DNA from: B10-G9 sp964627755
GTDB taxonomy: Bacteria > Chloroflexota > Anaerolineae > Anaerolineales > UBA11858
Direction: 5' to 3'
Assembly: GCA_964627755.1 (NCBI GenBank)
Contig: CAZVIH010000093.1
Span: 1-64,000, forward strand
DNA length: 64,000 nt
Positions 46,402 to 54,312 of the stretch are shown here, piece after piece; the first letter of the stretch is position 1, and each line of letters begins with the position of its first letter. The translations under genes and the position numbers were made by a program. The notes under the pieces are model-generated. The model worked only from the letters and a program-made list of their open reading frames with translations, ran no database searches and was not told the origin of the DNA.

Positions 46402-47655
46402 ATGCCACCACATAACAAAAAATTCCTTGCGCAGAAGGAAAGAGAAGATCGCCAGAAGCGCATAATTATCATTGCAACCATTTCTGTCCTGGTCATTGTC
46501 TTGGGTTTGGTAGCTTATGGAGTCATTGATCGATTTGTACTCACACCAAAAACTGTAGTTATCGAACTGGAAGACCAGACCATCACCGGCGATCAATTTG
46601 ATCAGCAGGTCAGGTGGAGAAGACGTAATTTGATCATGGATGTCGATCAGATGTTGATGACCTTCCAACAGCTAGGAGGCACACAAGAAATATTTGGCTA
46701 TTTTGAGCAGCAATTGATGGCAGATGTCAACTCGCTGCAGCAGCCGCTCCTGGTTGGACAGGAAGTCTTACAAGATCTCACCCAGAATATTATCCTTTTG
46801 GTTGAAGCGGAAAAAATGGGCATTGTTATCGATGATGCTCGCATTGACCAAGAGATCCAAAAAGCTTTTGGTTATTTCCCTGATGGAACACCCACTCCTG
46901 CAGCAACCATGGATCTGCCGGATCCCACCAAGACCCCAACAACAGCTGACGACCAGAATGCTGATCCGGATCCAACAGCAACTCCACTCTTGGTGCCGAC
47001 CGAATACACAGAAGAGTTATTTAACAACAACTACCAGGAATTCCTGCGCAGTGTAAAGGACGTAGGTATCTCAGAAGAAACTATTCGGGATATCATAAAG
47101 ATCTCTATTATCCAGCAGGAAATTTTAGAGATAGTCAGCGCAGATGTAGCCCGGGATGCAGAACAAGTCTGGATCCGCCATATTCTGGTCGAAGATGAAG
47201 ACACAGCCAATGAAGTAATTGAAAAGCTGGAAGCCGGAGAGGACTTCGCCGATCTGGCCGCAGAATATTCAATCGATACCTCAAACAAGGACAATGGAGG
47301 AGATCTGGATTGGTTCCCCCGCGGATCAATGGTAGCGCCCTTTGAGGACGCCGCTTTTGCCCTGGATGTTGGAGAGATCAGTGATCCCGTTGAATCCGAT
47401 TTTGGTTGGCACATTCTGGAAAGTTTAGGGAAAGATGATTTACCCCTGGATCCCACAACCTATGAACGACTCCGCAACCAGGCATTTACTGATTGGCTGA
47501 CTGAAAAGAAAACCCAGTACCAGCCAATTGTTAATGATGATTGGGTCAAGTATGTTCCCTCCGAACCTGCCCTTCCGCAGGAATATCTGACTTATATTCA
47601 ATCCATATCTATGGAACAGCCTGAATTGCCTCCGGATCAACCAGCCGCTGAGTAA
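46402..47655 (+). CDS. Membrane-anchored PpiC/SurA-type peptidyl-prolyl isomerase
   Basis: A foldase for exported proteins, 417 residues. An N-terminal basic stretch and one membrane span (about 20-45) lead to a SurA-N-like helical region (about 60-250, with a Thr/Pro/Asp-rich insertion near 155-200), then a PpiC parvulin domain (about 255-345) with WIRHILVEDEDTA, GGDLDWFPRGSMVAPFE and GWHILESL. No lipobox is present. It follows rpsR by 40 bases and may share its transcript, ending at a strong terminator. Confidence 0.88.
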   Translation: MPPHNKKFLAQKEREDRQKRIIIIATISVLVIVLGLVAYGVIDRFVLTPKTVVIELEDQTITGDQFDQQVRWRRRNLIMDVDQMLMTFQQLGGTQEIFGYFEQQLMADVNSLQQPLLVGQEVLQDLTQNIILLVEAEKMGIVIDDARIDQEIQKAFGYFPDGTPTPAATMDLPDPTKTPTTADDQNADPDPTATPLLVPTEYTEELFNNNYQEFLRSVKDVGISEETIRDIIKISIIQQEILEIVSADVARDAEQVWIRHILVEDEDTANEVIEKLEAGEDFADLAAEYSIDTSNKDNGGDLDWFPRGSMVAPFEDAAFALDVGEISDPVESDFGWHILESLGKDDLPLDPTTYERLRNQAFTDWLTEKKTQYQPIVNDDWVKYVPSEPALPQEYLTYIQSISMEQPELPPDQPAAE

Positions 47656-47664
47656 ATTAAACAC

Positions 47665-47696
47665 AAAAACCTCGCAATCAATTGCGAGGTTTTTTT
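47665..47696. terminator. Bidirectional terminator
   Basis: AAAAACCTCGCAAT (47665-47678) pairs with ATTGCGAGGTTTTT (47681-47694) between the convergent foldase and rph genes. Confidence 0.88.
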
Positions 47697-47750
47697 ATTC
47701 CTTTTATCAAAAGTTACAGATCTTCTATCGATATAATTCTGGCTGAAGGA

Positions 47751-48479
47751 TTAATCCCTGCCCGAATGGTGCCAGGATTTTTGTATTCTAAACAAATCCT
47801 GGATGCCTTTGGAAGAATAATCCAGCAATTCGTTCAACATATCCCTTGAAAAAGTGGCACCTTCTCCTGTTCCCTGAATTTCAATATATTCACCATTCAA
47901 ATTCATAACAACGTTCAGATCTGCATCAGCCCGGGAATCCTCACTGTAATCCAGATCCAATATAGGCTGACCATCAATCAAACCCACACTAATCGCAGCA
48001 ACAGGAGATAAAAACACTTCAGCCGAGATCTCCCCTTGATCAACAAGTGTTTGAATGGCGATCGATAGTGCGGCATATCCACCAGTGATAGCAGCTGTCC
48101 GGGTTCCCCCATCTGCCTGGAGGACATCACAATCAACGATCAATGTCCTTTTCCCCAGTAAATCCAGATCAAAAGCAGCCCTTAAAGATCTTCCAATAAT
48201 TCGTTTTATTTCCTGGGTCCTTCCACTCAGGCCGCTGGTTTCTCTTTTGACTCTCGTTGTTGTTGAACGTGGTAAAAGGGCATACTCAGCTGTAATCCAG
48301 CCCCGGGAGGTCCCTTCCTTGTCCATCCAGGATGGAACATTATTTTCAACACTCACATTGCACAACACCCGGGTCTTTCCGATCGAAATCAAAATCGATC
48401 CTTCCGGGAATTCAACATAATCCGGCTCAATACTTACAGGACGGAGCTGATCGTTCCCGCGTCCATCATTTCTTGCCAT
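47751..48479 (-). CDS. rph: Ribonuclease PH
   Basis: Phosphorolytic 3'-to-5' exonuclease that trims tRNA precursors. The 242 residues match. Seen: R-N-D-G-R near the start, GWITAEYALLPRSTTTR, GRTQEIKRIIGRSLRA, and CDVLQADGGTRTAAITGG, with the phosphate-binding Arg residues. GAGGTAA precedes the ATG. It lies 35 bases downstream of an ABC transporter ATPase gene on the same strand, so read-through is possible. Confidence 0.95.
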   Translation of the reverse strand: MARNDGRGNDQLRPVSIEPDYVEFPEGSILISIGKTRVLCNVSVENNVPSWMDKEGTSRGWITAEYALLPRSTTTRVKRETSGLSGRTQEIKRIIGRSLRAAFDLDLLGKRTLIVDCDVLQADGGTRTAAITGGYAALSIAIQTLVDQGEISAEVFLSPVAAISVGLIDGQPILDLDYSEDSRADADLNVVMNLNGEYIEIQGTGEGATFSRDMLNELLDYSSKGIQDLFRIQKSWHHSGRD

Positions 48480-48514
48480 TGATTACCTCAATAATTGGAA
48501 AATCCTATGATTGG

Positions 48515-49261
48515 TTAATGTTCCAGGATCTGGCTCAGGAACAATTTTGTCCGGTCATTCTGGGGATTATTGAACAATCCTTCAGGTGTGGTATGTTCTA
48601 CGACTTTTCCAAAGTCCATAAAAACAACCTCATCTGCCGCAGATCGGACAAATCCCATTTCGTGGGAAACACAAACCATGGTCATACCTTCCTGGGCAAG
48701 ATCAAGCATCACATCAAGAACTTCTTTGATCATTTCAGGATCCAGGGCGCTGGTTGGTTCATCAAATAACATGATCTTGGGATCCATGGCCAGGGCCCGG
48801 GCGATAGCCACTCTCTGCTGCTGACCTCCTGACAAATTTGATGGAAATGCATCTGCTTTTTCCGGAATACCAACTCTCTTTAATTTTTCCAGGGCAGTTT
48901 GTTTTGCTTCATCCTGCGATCTGCCCCGGATCACTTTTTGCGCCAGGGTCACGTTTTCCAGAACGGACAGATGGGGAAAAAGATTAAAGAGCTGGAAAAC
49001 CATGCCAATCTCAGCCCTGATCTCATTGATCTGTTTGGCAGCGCGAGTGAGTTTTTCACCATCGATCCAGATTTCGCCGCTAGTGGGGTCTTCCAGGTGA
49101 TTAATGCAGCGCAGCAAAGTGGATTTGCCAGAACCGCTGGGGCCGATGACAACTAGAACTTTTCCTTTTTCGATATTAAGGGAAACACCATCCACTGCCT
49201 TGATTTCGCCAAAATATTTATAAAGATCCTTGACAACGATGATTGGTTTTTGTTCAGTCAT
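48515..49261 (-). CDS. Polar amino acid ABC transporter, ATP-binding protein
   Basis: A 248-residue ATPase of the polar amino acid uptake family (GlnQ-like). Walker A GPSGSGKST is near residue 37, the signature is LSGGQQQRVAIARALA, and Walker B ends in MLFDEPTSALDPE, followed by a VSHEMGF segment typical of this family. It overlaps the permease gene by 8 bases (ATGACTGA), so it is translated with it. Its partner binding protein is the fusion described at 50223-52022. Confidence 0.93.
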   Translation of the reverse strand: MTEQKPIIVVKDLYKYFGEIKAVDGVSLNIEKGKVLVVIGPSGSGKSTLLRCINHLEDPTSGEIWIDGEKLTRAAKQINEIRAEIGMVFQLFNLFPHLSVLENVTLAQKVIRGRSQDEAKQTALEKLKRVGIPEKADAFPSNLSGGQQQRVAIARALAMDPKIMLFDEPTSALDPEMIKEVLDVMLDLAQEGMTMVCVSHEMGFVRSAADEVVFMDFGKVVEHTTPEGLFNNPQNDRTKLFLSQILEH

Positions 49262-50120
49262 GAAGTCTTAACCGCCTTTCCAGCAGCTGGACACCCAGCG
49301 ACAGGATAACCGTCATAGTCAAGTACAATACCGCCAGGATAATATACGCTTCCCTGAAACGGAAAGTAGTTCCTGCATACAACCTTGAAACCTGAGTGAT
49401 GTCCCTTACTGCCAGCACAGATACGAGCGACGAGTCTTTAACCATGGCTACAAAATCATTTCCCAGAGCTGGCAGCACATTGCGGATCGCCTGTGGAAGA
49501 ATCACATACCGCATGGATTGTGCGTAGCTCATACCCAGGGAGCGGGCAGCTTCCATTTGTCCTTTGGCGATGGATTGGATACCAGCGCGGAAAATTTCCG
49601 CCAGATAGGCACCGTATGTAAAAGCCAGTGCTGTGATTGCCCGGGCATTCATAGAAAGATCCTGGTTTGTAATTGCTGTAAAGATCTTCCCCAGAAAATC
49701 CAGGCCTATACCGGATAACCAATAACCGATGTTATTCATTGAATCGACTAACACCGGTACTCCTACAAAAGCGATAAAAAAGATCAACACCAGGATAGGT
49801 ATGCCCCGGATAAGTTCAACATAAAGACGGGATATATTATTTAAGATGACACTCTTTGATATTCTGCCCAATCCCGCCAAAAGTCCGAACAAGATCGCTA
49901 TGGCATAGGATATCAAAGTAGTCTTGATAGTTATCACCAATCCTATCTTGATGAAATTGAAAGCATCATTGTAATTTTCATTGGTAGTGATGATGAAAAA
50001 TACAAATATTGCAATCAAAATCAGAGCAAAAAACCACCAGGGCAGATCACGTAGTTTCCTCTTTGAAGAAAAATCAATTATTTCTATAATTGGTTTAATT
50101 GCTTGAGGTTGTTCAGCCAC
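49254..50120 (-). CDS. Polar amino acid ABC transporter, permease
   Basis: Inner-membrane permease of the HisM/GlnP family, 288 residues from a GTG at 50120 that has GGAG just upstream; the longer frame (to 50171) lacks a ribosome site and runs through a stem-loop. It has five to six spans and the coupling segment EAARSLGMSYAQSMRYVILPQAIRNVLP split by the EAA motif. One extra hydrophobic segment lies at the N-terminus. As only one permease gene is present, the channel is probably a homodimer. Confidence 0.9.
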   Translation of the reverse strand: MAEQPQAIKPIIEIIDFSSKRKLRDLPWWFFALILIAIFVFFIITTNENYNDAFNFIKIGLVITIKTTLISYAIAILFGLLAGLGRISKSVILNNISRLYVELIRGIPILVLIFFIAFVGVPVLVDSMNNIGYWLSGIGLDFLGKIFTAITNQDLSMNARAITALAFTYGAYLAEIFRAGIQSIAKGQMEAARSLGMSYAQSMRYVILPQAIRNVLPALGNDFVAMVKDSSLVSVLAVRDITQVSRLYAGTTFRFREAYIILAVLYLTMTVILSLGVQLLERRLRLHD

Positions 50121-50143
50121 CGTTTTCTCCTTGGAGTTAGAGA

Positions 50144-50177
50144 AACGGTGTGTGAGATTGTTTCCCCACACACCGTT
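50144..50177 (-). promoter_or_regulatory. Intercistronic stem-loop between binding protein and permease
   Basis: AACGGTGTGTG (50144-50154) pairs with CACACACCGTT (50167-50177), 11 bp with a 12-base loop. It lies after the binding-protein stop and 24 bases before the permease start. Such hairpins often stabilise the upstream mRNA so that the binding protein is made in excess; only a weak T-run follows. Confidence 0.6.
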
Positions 50178-50222
50178 AATTTTGCTAGTTCATCCTATTT
50201 TATTTCTTTGAGATGGTAAACA

Positions 50223-52022
50223 TTACTCAGATACGGGTAATGTAACTATCTCACCTGCGATGATCCCGGCTTTCAGATCTTCAATTTCAGCCTTAAGGTC
50301 ATCAGGAACTTGGACGGCAGGATTGTAAACAAGATCCACGTGTCCACTAGCAATATCGCCAGCCAGGTTTCCAGCAGTGAAGGTACCATTCATGACGGCC
50401 TCAATCTGGGATGTAACAAACTTGTCAATGCCTTTTGTTGCACTGGCTAGAATGTAATCAGACTGGGCAGCATAGTCAATGGTCCAGTCGCGGTCTACAC
50501 CAATCAGGAAACCACTTCCCTGATCTTCAAAGACTGCCAGAGTTCCCGCGCCAACAGGGCCGGCAACTGACATGATCACGTCTGCGCCTTCGTCAACCAG
50601 GGTCATACCCATGCTGCGGCCTTCGTCGGTGCTTTCAAAGGAATTTGTAAAGAGGCCTTCCTGTGTGGCGGGATCCCAACCTAGTACCTGAACATCGGTA
50701 CCATGCACTTCGTTGTATTTATAAACACCCAACACAAAACCATCCATGAAAACAGTCACAGGCGGAATAGCAAAGCCGCCGTAGGTGGCTACAACGCCAG
50801 TTTTGGTCATACCGGCAGCCAGGTAGCCTGCCAGGAAGGTGCCTTCATTCATAGCAAATCCAGAACCGAAGATATTGTCAGCCACTGCGTAGTTAACATC
50901 CACGATTGCAAATGGAACATCGGGGTTAGCTTTTGCAGCTTCAACGGTAGCCTCTTCTAGCAGGTATCCAACCGGGATGATGATGTCGCATCCCTCTTCG
51001 AGGAAAGCATTGATGTTGGCTTCGTAGTCAGTCTGCTGCTGGGATTCGAGGTAAACACCCTCAATTCCATAAGCTGCGATTGCATCCTCAACACCTTTCC
51101 AAGCAGTGGCGTTAAACGACTTATCGTCGATTCCACCAATGTCGGTGACTTCGCAAGCCAGGAAGTCAACTGGTTCGGGCGGGAACAGATCATCATAGGT
51201 AATGGAGAAATCTGGTCCAAAGTACTTGGCATTAACTTCATTCAGGAAACCATTCTGAGCCAATTCCTCGATGGCGTCATCCACCAGCGGTACGATTTCG
51301 CTTCCCTTGGGGAAGATGAAACCGAGGAAATCACTGGACATGGAGGGGCCAACCAGCTTCAGCTGATCAGCATTCTCACCCAGGTAGCCCTGTCCTGCGA
51401 CCTCATCAATAATCACTGCATCAATGTCGCCAGCGATCAAAGCTTGAACGGCAAAGGGGAACTGCTCAAAAGCCTGGATGCGGTCATCCGGCAGATAGGT
51501 GGAAGCGGTTTCGTAGTTGGTGGTTCCGGTTTGAGTACCCAGTTTGAGGTCCGGATTGTCAACGATCTCTTCAATGGTCTCAAAACGATCTTCATCAATC
51601 CTGACCAAAAGGCGCTGCTCAATGGCAACATACCCAACTGAGAAATCTACGATCTCGGCGCGTTCATCAGTGATGGTGATGCCATCGCCGGCGGCGTCAA
51701 ATTGGCCATCAGCCACGGCCTGGATCATGCCTTCCCAGGCAGCTTCGACATAAACCGGGGTGCAATTGATCAATTCGCAGATTGCATCCCAAACATCATA
51801 GTCCCAACCGGCACCTTCTCCGGTATCCGGGTCAATATAGTTAAACGGCAAATATGCGTTTTCAACAGCAATTGTGAGATCTCTGCCACCTAGATCAGTC
51901 AGGGGGCCTTCATCGACAACTGCAGGTTCTTCAACTACTACTGGTTCTTCTTTGGGAGCGCAGGCTCCAAGAAGAACCCCAGTAATGAGCAGAAAAACCA
52001 ATAGAACAGATAGCTTCTTCAT
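50223..52022 (-). CDS. Fused binding lipoprotein: SBP_bac_3 domain plus BMP/PnrA domain
   Basis: One uninterrupted 599-residue frame with AAGGAGG before its ATG. A signal peptide ends in the lipobox LLGAC (Cys21 lipidated). Residues about 47-272 are an amino-acid-binding SBP_bac_3 domain (LTIAVENAYLPF, GWDYDVWDAI, DFSVGYV, LKLGTQTGTTNYE). After a short linker (273-284), residues about 285-599 are a basic-membrane-protein/PnrA-type domain (DIGGIDDKSFNATAWKG, NIFGSGFAMNEGTFLAGYLAAGM), a class that normally binds nucleosides and works with a different permease type. The downstream permease and ATPase are of the amino acid family. Two ligand types on one lipoprotein are inferred. Confidence 0.88.
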   Translation of the reverse strand: MKKLSVLLVFLLITGVLLGACAPKEEPVVVEEPAVVDEGPLTDLGGRDLTIAVENAYLPFNYIDPDTGEGAGWDYDVWDAICELINCTPVYVEAAWEGMIQAVADGQFDAAGDGITITDERAEIVDFSVGYVAIEQRLLVRIDEDRFETIEEIVDNPDLKLGTQTGTTNYETASTYLPDDRIQAFEQFPFAVQALIAGDIDAVIIDEVAGQGYLGENADQLKLVGPSMSSDFLGFIFPKGSEIVPLVDDAIEELAQNGFLNEVNAKYFGPDFSITYDDLFPPEPVDFLACEVTDIGGIDDKSFNATAWKGVEDAIAAYGIEGVYLESQQQTDYEANINAFLEEGCDIIIPVGYLLEEATVEAAKANPDVPFAIVDVNYAVADNIFGSGFAMNEGTFLAGYLAAGMTKTGVVATYGGFAIPPVTVFMDGFVLGVYKYNEVHGTDVQVLGWDPATQEGLFTNSFESTDEGRSMGMTLVDEGADVIMSVAGPVGAGTLAVFEDQGSGFLIGVDRDWTIDYAAQSDYILASATKGIDKFVTSQIEAVMNGTFTAGNLAGDIASGHVDLVYNPAVQVPDDLKAEIEDLKAGIIAGEIVTLPVSE

Positions 52023-52131
52023 ACTAATTCCTCCTTAAGATAAATGGATGGGTCTGGAACATATTTCATTATAAACTAATTTTTGAGTCTGTACGGTTAT
52101 ATTTCTATCCTCCTTTAGTGGTTCTGGGAAC

Positions 52132-52156
52132 AAAAAACCCCCGAATCAGACCGGGG
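52132..52156 (-). terminator. Possible terminator or attenuator before the transporter operon
   Basis: On the minus strand, CCCCG pairs with CGGGG over an 8-base loop and runs into six Ts. The stem is short. It lies between the DUF1028 gene and the binding-protein gene. Confidence 0.45.
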
Positions 52157-52263
52157 ATGATTTGTTGCATAATGACAGGTTTTTGGTACGCACAAACTGT
52201 CTCCGGTCAGGGGAGATTTTTAATAGGCATATGATGTTTGTGCATCCGGATGGTGTACATAGG

Positions 52264-52281
52264 AGGGATGTTAACATCCCT
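52264..52281. repeat. Perfect 18-bp palindrome
   Basis: AGGGATGTTAACATCCCT is fully self-complementary with no loop and no T-run, so it looks more like a dimeric regulator site than a terminator. It lies between the DUF1028 stop (52293) and the transporter operon. Confidence 0.55.
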
Positions 52282-52292
52282 GAATAAACGTG

Positions 52293-53168
52293 TCAAGAGA
52301 ATTTTTCCCGTAAATACTCAATTACTTTATTGTCGATTAATTTTTCGTCACCATACCAGCGCTCTTCAAGGTTTTCTTCTCCAACGAGAGACTTTAAGGA
52401 TACGAGCATACTTTCATTAACCTGACCGGTGATCTCATCCTTGAAGTGGCCAGTTTTTTTCATTATTCCCTGCAGTTCTCTGGCTACACTGGGAAGAGAG
52501 ATCAGATCATCCGGATCTACTTCACCAAAATATAGATGATGGTTCTCTGTCAGTTGTTTTAACTTCAGGATCGGATAGGGATGATCATCTACACGTAGAT
52601 CGAGGTAGCGATCATTATCCCCTCCATATCCTCCCCCTTCCCGGACAACCAGTAAGCCAGCTGCCTGTCGACCTCTTTTATCTCCGCCAGCTTCTTGTCC
52701 TGCTTCGAGGGCAGCTACCAACCAGTCTGCCAGTTCACCATCACCCTGACGGGCTTTTTCAAATTTTTCGGCCATGGCCTCAACTGTACCTGGCAGCAGG
52801 ATATTTCCCTGGCAGGCAAACCCATCCCCCACTATATGCCCGGCCCATTCCTGGCATTTTTTACCAGTGAATGAAGCGGCTTTTCCATCTTTATCAACCA
52901 CTCCTACCTGCCGTTGTTCCTTATTTTCATCATCCTCAATTAACAGCTGAATAGTATCTTCCGCTGAATGACCTTCCTGCATCAAATCCAACCCTCGAAG
53001 ACCATAAGTGACATTTGCGAAGGATTGAGTGGCAACAGCTCCAGCATTAGACCTGGCCCAGGATACAACTGCCGCAGCTGCCAGAAATTTGGACTGAACA
53101 GCGACTCCCCACTCTCTTTTACGGGGGTCATAGGCGACAATGGAAAAAGTATGAATAAGTTTATCCAC
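52293..53168 (-). CDS. DUF1028 family protein (Ntn-hydrolase-like)
   Basis: A 291-residue protein of the DUF1028 family, of unproven function and predicted Ntn-hydrolase fold. Seen: HTFSIVAYDPRKREWGVAVQSK, GAVATQSFANVTYG, QVGVVDKDGKAASFTG and the QGNILL segment. The C-terminal ~90 residues extend past the core. It starts with GTG at 53168. It is followed upstream on the same strand by the V4R-like and roadblock genes with short gaps, so the three probably form one transcript. Confidence 0.85.
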   Translation of the reverse strand: MDKLIHTFSIVAYDPRKREWGVAVQSKFLAAAAVVSWARSNAGAVATQSFANVTYGLRGLDLMQEGHSAEDTIQLLIEDDENKEQRQVGVVDKDGKAASFTGKKCQEWAGHIVGDGFACQGNILLPGTVEAMAEKFEKARQGDGELADWLVAALEAGQEAGGDKRGRQAAGLLVVREGGGYGGDNDRYLDLRVDDHPYPILKLKQLTENHHLYFGEVDPDDLISLPSVARELQGIMKKTGHFKDEITGQVNESMLVSLKSLVGEENLEERWYGDEKLIDNKVIEYLREKFS

Positions 53169-53196
53169 AGAAGGATTACTCCCTAAATGAACTGGA

Positions 53197-53703
53197 TTAG
53201 TTCAGGACTTTAAAATAAGCTTTGCAGGTGGATCCTTCTTTTTCAATTCCGGTTGTAATCAGCTCAAGCATATCTTTTTGAGCGATCCTATTAATTAAAG
53301 CTTCCAACAGGCTTGGAATCGGGCATAAAGTCCCTTTCACTTCTGCCCCACCGACACCTTTTGGACATATCCGGCACGTTTTTCCTGCGATCAATAAAAC
53401 AACCTGATCTTCCCCGGCCTCTTGCAGGTCATATTCGCCAACCATGGTGAGGATTTTATTGATATACATGATCAGGTTCTTGATGACTTCTGCTTTGGTT
53501 TCTCCCGGTACAGCATTCATATTTGGCAGAATTTTCTTGGCATCAAGATACGCATAAAGATACTCTGCAGCCCGCTTGGCAACTATATTGATCGATCCCT
53601 GATTAAGCATTCCCAATTCACCTAATCCAGCAAAGAAAGAGGCAAAAAATGAATGATAAGGATTCAGATCCCTTTCAATCACAACCTTTCTTAAATCTTC
53701 CAT
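53197..53703 (-). CDS. V4R-like small-molecule-binding domain protein
   Basis: A 168-residue protein from ATG 53703, which has a perfect GGAGG upstream; the longer frame starts at 53751 inside the next gene. A mixed helical first half leads to CRICP ... LCPIP and a terminal EKEGSTCKAYF, close in layout to the V4R domain, whose last strand carries a conserved Cys. Ligands of such domains are small hydrophobic molecules or metals; which applies here is unknown. Its neighbour is a roadblock protein. Confidence 0.55.
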   Translation of the reverse strand: MEDLRKVVIERDLNPYHSFFASFFAGLGELGMLNQGSINIVAKRAAEYLYAYLDAKKILPNMNAVPGETKAEVIKNLIMYINKILTMVGEYDLQEAGEDQVVLLIAGKTCRICPKGVGGAEVKGTLCPIPSLLEALINRIAQKDMLELITTGIEKEGSTCKAYFKVLN

Positions 53704-53737
53704 CCCGGCCTCCTTGAAGCTCCATACTAATAAATTT

Positions 53738-54109
53738 TCAAAGAATTTCACTCAATTCTTCGATACATTTTTTACACTCATAGAATAACATGCCAAGGCG
53801 GACTTCTTTCTCAACCAGAGCTACCAAAATTGCATATTCTCCTATACTTCGAATAAGGATATAACCATTTGTTCCTTCTACGAGAACACGGTTCATATTC
53901 CCCCGATCCAATTCATCGCCACTCCGCGAACTGATAGAAAGGATTGCCGCTCCCATTGCGCCAATCCGATCTTCCTCAACATCTTTTGGAAGCCTGGAAG
54001 CGATTACCAACCCGTCAGTGCTGACAACTGCAGTTGCCTGGATATGGGGAACATTCCTTTCGAATTTATTTAAAATCGCATCTAATTGGGCAGAAATTGT
54101 TGGAACCAT
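53738..54109 (-). CDS. Roadblock/LC7 domain protein
   Basis: A 123-residue roadblock protein of the MglB/LC7 type, which usually acts on a small Ras-like GTPase as an activator or scaffold. ATG 54109 has GGAG at good spacing; the frame continues 9 codons further. Seen: a first helix, ATAVVSTDGLVIASRLP, GAMGAAILSISSRSG and LVEGTNGYILIRSIG. No GTPase gene is in the window. Its stop lies 35 bases before the V4R-like gene. Confidence 0.85.
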   Translation of the reverse strand: MVPTISAQLDAILNKFERNVPHIQATAVVSTDGLVIASRLPKDVEEDRIGAMGAAILSISSRSGDELDRGNMNRVLVEGTNGYILIRSIGEYAILVALVEKEVRLGMLFYECKKCIEELSEIL

Positions 54110-54312
54110 AAGAGAACTCCAGGTATATAAGACCAAAGATAATGCGGAAGGGGATTCCCTTTTTACAAATTATTATAAACCCAACTCAGTGTGTTTATCT
54201 TCTAATAATAAATGTGTAATCGTACCTGATTTATTAAATTGAGATTGAACCTGCTATTCGATCTCAGAAAGAACATTTTGATTTATCTTGGTAGGTTCGG
54301 GGCCATGTCGGT

